This document shows positions 57,442-64,000 of a stretch of DNA of 64,000 bases, in pieces. Source of the DNA: Mantis religiosa (taxonomy: Eukaryota; Arthropoda; Insecta; Mantodea; Mantidae); NCBI GenBank assembly GCA_030765055.1, contig CM060953.1, positions 179,344,709 to 179,408,708 on the forward strand. Direction: 5' to 3'. The notes below the pieces were generated by a model that saw nothing but the letters and a program-made list of their open reading frames with translations, ran no database searches and was not told the DNA's origin. The stretch's first letter is position 1, and every line of letters begins with the position of its first letter. Both the position numbers and the translations under genes were made by a program.

Positions 57442-57520
<79 letters not shown>
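57442..57520 (+). repeat. (AG)n microsatellite
   Basis: About 79 bases of pure AG repeats, 145 bases before the assembly gap. Confidence 0.97.
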
Positions 57521-57523
<3 letters not shown>

Positions 57524-57664
57524 AAATATGAGGCATTCACAAACTTTTTCCACCATTGACAAATTAAATTAGTGATATCCCATATATATAGGGTTCATAT
57601 AAAATGGTTATCTTATATTCCTGCTAAGTTACACGCGTTTTTACGTTACAAACTATTAAACTTG

Positions 57665-58664
57665 NNNNNNNNNNNNNNNNNNNNNNNNNNNNNNNNNNNN
57701 NNNNNNNNNNNNNNNNNNNNNNNNNNNNNNNNNNNNNNNNNNNNNNNNNNNNNNNNNNNNNNNNNNNNNNNNNNNNNNNNNNNNNNNNNNNNNNNNNNNN
57801 NNNNNNNNNNNNNNNNNNNNNNNNNNNNNNNNNNNNNNNNNNNNNNNNNNNNNNNNNNNNNNNNNNNNNNNNNNNNNNNNNNNNNNNNNNNNNNNNNNNN
57901 NNNNNNNNNNNNNNNNNNNNNNNNNNNNNNNNNNNNNNNNNNNNNNNNNNNNNNNNNNNNNNNNNNNNNNNNNNNNNNNNNNNNNNNNNNNNNNNNNNNN
58001 NNNNNNNNNNNNNNNNNNNNNNNNNNNNNNNNNNNNNNNNNNNNNNNNNNNNNNNNNNNNNNNNNNNNNNNNNNNNNNNNNNNNNNNNNNNNNNNNNNNN
58101 NNNNNNNNNNNNNNNNNNNNNNNNNNNNNNNNNNNNNNNNNNNNNNNNNNNNNNNNNNNNNNNNNNNNNNNNNNNNNNNNNNNNNNNNNNNNNNNNNNNN
58201 NNNNNNNNNNNNNNNNNNNNNNNNNNNNNNNNNNNNNNNNNNNNNNNNNNNNNNNNNNNNNNNNNNNNNNNNNNNNNNNNNNNNNNNNNNNNNNNNNNNN
58301 NNNNNNNNNNNNNNNNNNNNNNNNNNNNNNNNNNNNNNNNNNNNNNNNNNNNNNNNNNNNNNNNNNNNNNNNNNNNNNNNNNNNNNNNNNNNNNNNNNNN
58401 NNNNNNNNNNNNNNNNNNNNNNNNNNNNNNNNNNNNNNNNNNNNNNNNNNNNNNNNNNNNNNNNNNNNNNNNNNNNNNNNNNNNNNNNNNNNNNNNNNNN
58501 NNNNNNNNNNNNNNNNNNNNNNNNNNNNNNNNNNNNNNNNNNNNNNNNNNNNNNNNNNNNNNNNNNNNNNNNNNNNNNNNNNNNNNNNNNNNNNNNNNNN
58601 NNNNNNNNNNNNNNNNNNNNNNNNNNNNNNNNNNNNNNNNNNNNNNNNNNNNNNNNNNNNNNNN
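57665..58664. other. assembly gap, 1000 N
   Basis: Exactly 1000 undetermined bases, a conventional placeholder, so the true distance is unknown. The 397-codon frame that seems to cross it is an artefact. Confidence 0.99.

Positions 58665-58750
<86 letters not shown>
58665..58750 (+). repeat. (TC)n microsatellite at gap edge
   Basis: 86 bases of pure TC directly after the gap; the true length is unknown because it starts at the gap boundary. Confidence 0.97.
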
Positions 58751-58753
<3 letters not shown>

Positions 58754-60189
58754 GAAAACCCTTAAAGAAATTTGCTTTAAAAGATAAGATGATATTCCTG
58801 CAGAGGAACTTTCATAACCTCACTTCATTCTCTATTTTCACCGCCTTAACATTCCATCTCCACGACGTATCTGCGACGTTCGATGCCCGAACACGACCAA
58901 CTGTCTCAGAGAAGCTGTTTTTATGTATTTTTTACCTTCTAAATTGCAACTTCAATGTCGAAGTTTTGTGCACACATTCAATCAGATACTCTGATGAAAT
59001 CTGGGAGTCTATGAGCGAACGCACCTTCACCACTTTCTGGTTGGATGTCCAAAATTTAACCCTGACCAAGCTTTTAAACATAAAATCTGCTTAAAAAAAG
59101 TTTTTAATTATTTTACTTTTAAAAGTGTATACCTTTTCATGTACAGCCTTATAATGCATTTCTCAGAAATCCCCTGTCCTGTTAATTTTATTGTCTTCCT
59201 TTATATTCCTTCCCCGCATTACCCTAGCAAATCCACCTCTCTGATGCTGCGTGACCTCTGCCATTTTCTCCTCCCATGTAGCGACCATGACAGCTTTACT
59301 TCACTACTCGTATCTTCTGACATCATCTGGATGATGTTTATGATGATCTACTTATAACGGCGCTCAACTATACAGTCATGAGTGCCGTATAAAAACTAAT
59401 CATGGCAATAGCCACAAATAAATGTAACTAAGAAGTATAAAAATTCTAAACAAAATTCCAAACAAAGTAACCGTAAACAATTAAAATAAAATCCAAAGAA
59501 AACATTTAAAAATCAATAACCAAAAGGTCAAAAGGCAAAAAGAAACCAATCTCTTCAATAAATCCGATGATTTAACAGAGATTAACGTTTCTATGAGTTC
59601 TATAGTAGATAGGTATTGACTGTTTTGTATAGATAAGGCGAAAGGGAGATTAAAAATAAGGTTAGAGGCAATGTTTTTAAAGTTCTGGGTAGTTAGTTCA
59701 TTTTTCGCAGATTCCAAAATAATTTTTGCGCAAATATCTAAACTAACTTGAAAAGAAAGTTAGGCGAAATCAGAAGAAAGAAAATTTGATGATAAGAACA
59801 CAATAAGTAAATCCCTGATCACCATTTACCCCTTTGATGCTAATCAAAATAAAGTGCCAAAAGTATCATCGGATATTCATATAGAAAGAAATGGAATTGA
59901 AATTGCGTAAAATGAATTATTTTAGGCTGAGATGTAATATTTAAATAAATAGTGAAGGTTAAGCTTCATCAGACAATTTTATTATGAAAATTGTACCTTA
60001 AAGTCTGCAGTAGCTTTCCGTGCACCAAGGTAGCATTTGCTTACCTGAAACAAAAAAGAAACAAAAGTGTTCAATAATTCTTTTCAAACAATAGACTGTT
60101 GTCATCAACAGTAGAATCATACATCTGTAATAACAAATATAGGAAACACAATTAGATTAACAGCAATGTTAACTGTTAACCAAACAGAA
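58751..60189. other. no recognisable gene
   Basis: The frame 58789-59094 and others are short and motif-free. AT-rich throughout. Confidence 0.5.
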
Positions 60190-60475
60190 ACTCCTAAAAT
60201 CCGAGACGAAGCACTGCGATAACCGCCCAACCACTGCGTCCGTCACCTCTGCCCACATCGGACGTCAATAAGTGGGATTCGGTTATGAAAGGTGAGACGT
60301 GGTTAGCACTGCACGTCCCTACCGACCGGTGAATGAGGTCCTCACAACCAGCAGCCACTACTTTCCCAAATGTCATACCAGGGATCACATAGGGCTTAGT
60401 GTCTCCCGAATCAGGTCTCTCAGGAGAGGAAGGCCCCACTAACCCGGGTCTCCTACTAACAGAGGCCATATGCGA
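60190..60475 (-). repeat. GC-rich unidentified block
   Basis: The minus strand carries a 91-codon frame starting MASVSRRPGLVGP that matches nothing I know. Composition differs sharply from the AT-rich flanks, as for the window's SINE bodies. A SINE or LINE 3' end is likely but unproven. Confidence 0.3.
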
Positions 60476-60697
60476 TAGTCATTCTTTAGGTCTATATGCA
60501 AACTGGTCGATGAGTAATTAATTTGATGACTTTGTATGAACCCAAAGACTTTCTGTTTAAGAAAAGTGTTAATATTGGAAAATTCAAAGCATTAATAAAT
60601 ATCTCCGAAACGATTAACAACACATATCAAAAATTATAAACTGTGTAATTTAACAGATCTCATTTACTTTATTGACGAACATTTTTACAAAATTACT
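60476..60697. other. AT-rich spacer
   Basis: May include the 3' UTR of the mariner that follows; no terminal repeat was recognised. Confidence 0.35.
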
Positions 60698-61683
60698 TCA
60701 GTCACCTTCAAAATACTCTCCGTTATATGCGATGCACTTGTCAAGTCTCTTTTCCCACTTTTGAAAGCATATTTGGAACTCTTCAATATTGATATTGTCC
60801 AGTGCACTTTGCGAAGCTGTTTTTACCGCCTCCACATCGTCATAACGCTCCCCTTTTAGTGTCCTTTCATTCGTGGAAATAGGAAAACGTCGCACGGGGC
60901 GAGGTCCGGCGAATACGGAACGTGGGGAACGACAGACCACCTCTGAGATGCTAAATAGTGGGTCACTCGTAAGACTGGAGCGTTGTCGTGATGCAGAAAC
61001 CAGTCACCTGATCCTCCTCAAATCCTCTCGCAATCCAAGTAAAAGTGCTGGTTAACAGTCTGGCCAGGGGGTACGAATTCCCGATGCACAATTCACGAAC
61101 ATCAAAAAAGACAATGATTATCGTCTTCACATTTGACTTCATTTGCCTTGCTTTTCTTGCTCTGGGAGAGTTGGGAGTCCTCCACTGGCTTGACGCTTGC
61201 TCGGTTTCTGGGTTATACCCGTAACACCAACTCTCATCCGCTGTAATGACTTTGTTCAAGAAGTTTGGATCACGTGCAATCCCTGTTTTCAAATCTTAAG
61301 ACACATTCATGCGGATGGTTTTGTGCTCCTGTGTGAGAAGGCGCGGAACAAATTTAGCAGCAACACGTCTCATGTGCAAATCCTTCCTCAAAATCCGCTG
61401 GCATGAGCTCCAACTGAATCCTGTCGCAGCTGAAATTTGGTCGATCGTTTGGCGACAATCCTCGTTGATCTTTTGGCGGAACTTTTCAATGTTCTCCTCA
61501 TTTCGCGATGTTGAAGGGCGTCCAGATCACCACGTTTAAAGCGCCCAAACCACTCGAAATACTGTGTGCGGCCCATAGCGTCCTCCTGGAAAGCTTCTTG
61601 AAGCATTTGGTGTGTCCCCGTTGCAGTTTTTTAAGCAGGAAACAAACTTTCACACACACTCTTTGTTCTTTTAAAGTTGCCAT
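60698..61683 (-). pseudogene. mariner transposase, nearly full length, broken
   Basis: The minus strand starts at ATG 61683 (MATLKEQRVCVKVCFLLKK). It continues in other frames as HQMLQEAFQEDAMGRTQYFE and FGRFKRGD. DPNFLNKVITADESWCYGYN has the first catalytic Asp. Then come FLHHDNAPV with the second Asp, YSPDLAPCDVFLF with the third, and NINIEEFQICFQKWEKRLDK. It ends in IAYNGEYFEGD at 60698. Only 31 residues separate the last two Asp, so three residues (9 bp) are missing from the usual 34. Several frameshifts and a stop near the MKGH block disable it. About 985 bases remain of an expected ~1040. Confidence 0.88.
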
Positions 61684-62059
61684 AACGACTTCGCAGAGGT
61701 AACCCGCCACCAGTCAGAGAAACACAGTACCGAACTTGCACGTTCAGCTCTACACTAACGCCGTCTGCACAGCTGATTCATGAAGGCCTCTGCTAACACC
61801 ATCTAGCATGATAATCCTGCACTACGTCTACGAGTGGCAGCGCCTTCGGAGTCCGGTTTCTTTTGTGTAGTGAGATTTACCTCTAACGTTTACTAGTTAT
61901 AAAAGTAATTTAAAATGAATGGAACTCTAGAGGTTATTCCAAGAATACTCAAGATATATTGTTCATTCAAAATATTTTTAACATATTTTAATTTGGAGAG
62001 ATTTACGTAATAGTGCTATAAACTATGAAGACTGGGATTTAGGTACTTACAGCGTAGTA
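61684..62059. other. no recognisable gene
   Basis: Probably contains the mariner 5' UTR and end; its terminal repeat could not be identified. Confidence 0.35.
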
Positions 62060-62285
62060 AGTTGCCACATAAGGCATGTATCTCATTGTATATGATGGCC
62101 CCTATTGGTTTATCGGGAAAAATACGAGTCAGCTGGAGAATTAAATGTCGTGCTGGCATGTTGCCATGGTAACTCAGTGGTTAATAGCATCCGGACGAAG
62201 ACCGTTAGATCCTTGTTTCCAATTTTACAATCTGACTCTACTTATCCAAGCCTTCACGACTAGAGTGGAGGAACAATTAATTTCC
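62060..62285 (+). repeat. tRNA-like fold-back family, degraded right half
   Basis: It matches the right arm of 45283-45674 in order: GTTTATCGGGAAAAATA, GAGTCAGCTGGAGAATTAAA, GTTGCCATGGTAACTCAGTG, and TAGATCCTTGTTTCCAATTT. The family 3' flank follows (ACTAGAGTGGAGGAACAATT). The left arm is absent, so no fold-back is possible. Its condition marks it as the oldest of the three. Confidence 0.7.
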
Positions 62286-62495
62286 ATGTGTTAATTTAAT
62301 CAAACTGTTGAGAAAATATAAATTTTCGAAAATATTTCCATGAAAATAACTTGCGATGAGACTTTTAAAACAAAATATTTTGTGTCGCATCCTGGAAATA
62401 TGCTGAACTTCATTATTAAGTTTGATATTAACCACATTTTTTGTTATATTGTTCAGGAACAGATGATCAGATACTCTCCACCAACGTAAAGTAAG
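62286..62495. other. AT-rich spacer
   Basis: Nothing recognised. Confidence 0.4.
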
Positions 62496-62762
62496 TCCCT
62501 GAAAGGAATGCGCCCCCTTCTACAGTGGGATAAGGACAGCGAATGCGTGCGACAGAGAACGCATGCTACGCAAGGAGCAGAACTGTTAAAAAAACATGCT
62601 CCTATTCACTTTGTACACTAAAACCGAGAAGATTCATTTACAAAAGTAGAAGCCGTCAAAATGTTTTTGAATGGTCAGTAACTGTACTGACATGGGGAGT
62701 AAGGAGGAACCTTATCAAACGCCCTTAGTCTCATTCCCCGAACACTTTCCTTCCTGTGGTAT
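62496..62762 (+). repeat. Rep-3, copy 2
   Basis: Second copy of the repeat at 54744-55035, with the same order of blocks and many substitutions. The longest frame here is 61 codons. Confidence 0.75.
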
Positions 62763-64000
62763 ACTATAGATGCTTTTCCTAAAAATATGTTTCTTATCGA
62801 ATTTTTGGATGCAATACAATAGTTCCTCTACTTAAAGTAGTAAAGAGCTTAACGAGCTGTAATCGACTTTTAGAACAGTTTCAGGTAATAAGCTTTAAAA
62901 GTGAAGTATAGTAATACATTAGAATATTTAATACAAGTGATTACTATGAAAAGGAACAGATCTGCAATAGACTTAACAGGACTACTGCTGCATGAGCACA
63001 TTCAGTTGGGAGTTGGATACTGGAGGTGTAATAAGATTCACAATAATTAATAATAAGATTTAATTCAATTTAATACGATATATTTTATTTACAAATTTAA
63101 TATCATAATTAATAAGGTGTAATAAGATTCAATAATGTTTGTAGTTTATCGCACAGGTTCCAAGAAATACTGCGTTTTCTTTTGTTTGTTTGTATTTGAG
63201 GTTAGGTATGGAATTGATAACTTAAAGTTCCCTGACATCACTGATAAGTGCTAAATACGAAATCTGAAATACAGATAACGTACCCTACATATGTGTGGAG
63301 AACATACGTTTATTACTTGTGATGTCAGATGCAGCACTACCTTTCACTTGGGAGTTAATAAGGTGTGGAAGCTGATGGAGATGAATGCCTCTCCCCAACA
63401 TCCTGAAGACAGTTCTCTCCATTGTTCTAGGAGACCTTGGTTACGAGCACGAACCGGAAATGAATATCTCACAGCCCGGATTGGGTAGTCCACAAGTTCC
63501 ACTGCACTGCTTCCACCTGCATTTATGTAATTACACTCTGGGAATATGCATGCGGCTTCAGAGTTGCTTGTTCTCATCTAGCTCGTATTGGGTCATTTAG
63601 CCCCTGGCATCTTCCATGATGTTCCAGTCTTAATCTTGGTCATTCCATGTTTTGGTTCCAGTGAATACGCATTTCACTATTAATTTTAACAGTGGTTCTG
63701 TGTTTTGGTATTCTTTTTTCTTTCTATTATTACTGAATTTCCAAATATTTCATTTAGAAAAGAAAATAATGAGAAAATAACTGAAGGCTTACACATTCTA
63801 AGCACACTTGCCAACTTCCTTAAACTGAAACCACTATAACTTCTCCTTATCCAGCAAAGCGTAACAATGTTGTGATGTTAACATGTTTATAATCCATAAA
63901 ATGCTCAATACAGTAAAATTACATGTAAAAATAAAAGCAAGTTTCCATTTTATACAATTCTTGAAGATTTGGTACGCATCCTTTCAGTCACAATGTCAAA
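62763..64000. other. no recognisable gene
   Basis: AT-rich to ~63240. Frames at 63291-63600 on both strands are motif-free. The window ends in AT-rich DNA. Confidence 0.5.

Noticed and set aside
57572..58765. 397-codon frame across the gap
   Set aside because: Almost entirely N, followed by a TC repeat read as Ser-Leu; not a real protein.

Overview
This 64 kb window is eukaryotic intergenic DNA, best explained as part of a large, repeat-rich insect genome. The evidence is low GC, no intact host gene, many decayed mariner transposases, non-LTR retrotransposon fragments of Jockey-like, I-like and RTE-like type, and tRNA-derived SINEs scattered every few kilobases. The order cannot be fixed from the sequence; a polyneopteran such as a cockroach or termite is plausible but is inference. 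I found no host exon structure, no functional tRNA or rRNA gene, and nothing prokaryotic. A run of exactly 1000 N at 57665-58664 is an assembly gap.

Layout. 1-3100: AT-rich, featureless. 3.1-5.6 kb: a dead mariner split by a 5'-truncated Jockey-like LINE. 5.8-6.6 kb: a hAT (ZMYM1-like) transposase tail. 7.75-8.83 kb: a palindrome made of two 5' halves of one mariner, with a 4 x 105 bp repeat in one arm. 9.0-13.3 kb: an LTR-like promoter block, a SINE with perfect target duplications, and three transposase remnants. 14.4-15.5 kb: a ~1.05 kb unrecognised repeat (Rep-1) whose inverted second copy lies at 41.6-42.7 kb. 16.8-18.3 kb: a tandem segmental duplication, each unit carrying a SINE. 19.2-24.7 kb: SINEs, LINE pieces and a pogo/Tigger tail with a zinc-finger-like end. 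25.7-33.4 kb: SINEs, an RT tail, an I-like LINE 3' end with a terminal hairpin, and a second LTR-like copy.

34.5-39.3 kb holds the most striking object: a ~4.8 kb mariner-derived fold-back element. A pseudogenised D,D34D transposase sits between two inverted tandem arrays of an 85 bp unit (11 copies on the left, 32 on the right). The unit is the 3' end of the transposase gene itself, and both outer ends carry the mariner 3' terminal repeat.

40-44.5 kb: a LINE with a C-terminal zinc knuckle, Rep-1 flanked by direct repeats, and an RTE-type LINE with an (ATC)29 tail. 45.3 and 50.25 kb: two fold-back elements built of inverted tRNA-like modules, with a degraded half copy at 62.1 kb. 47-57 kb: more SINEs. 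60.7-61.7 kb: another mariner relic.

The genes do not form a pathway. The window is a record of nested and fold-back transposon evolution, and two mariner lineages have independently become inverted-repeat elements, one from 5' ends and one from 3' ends.
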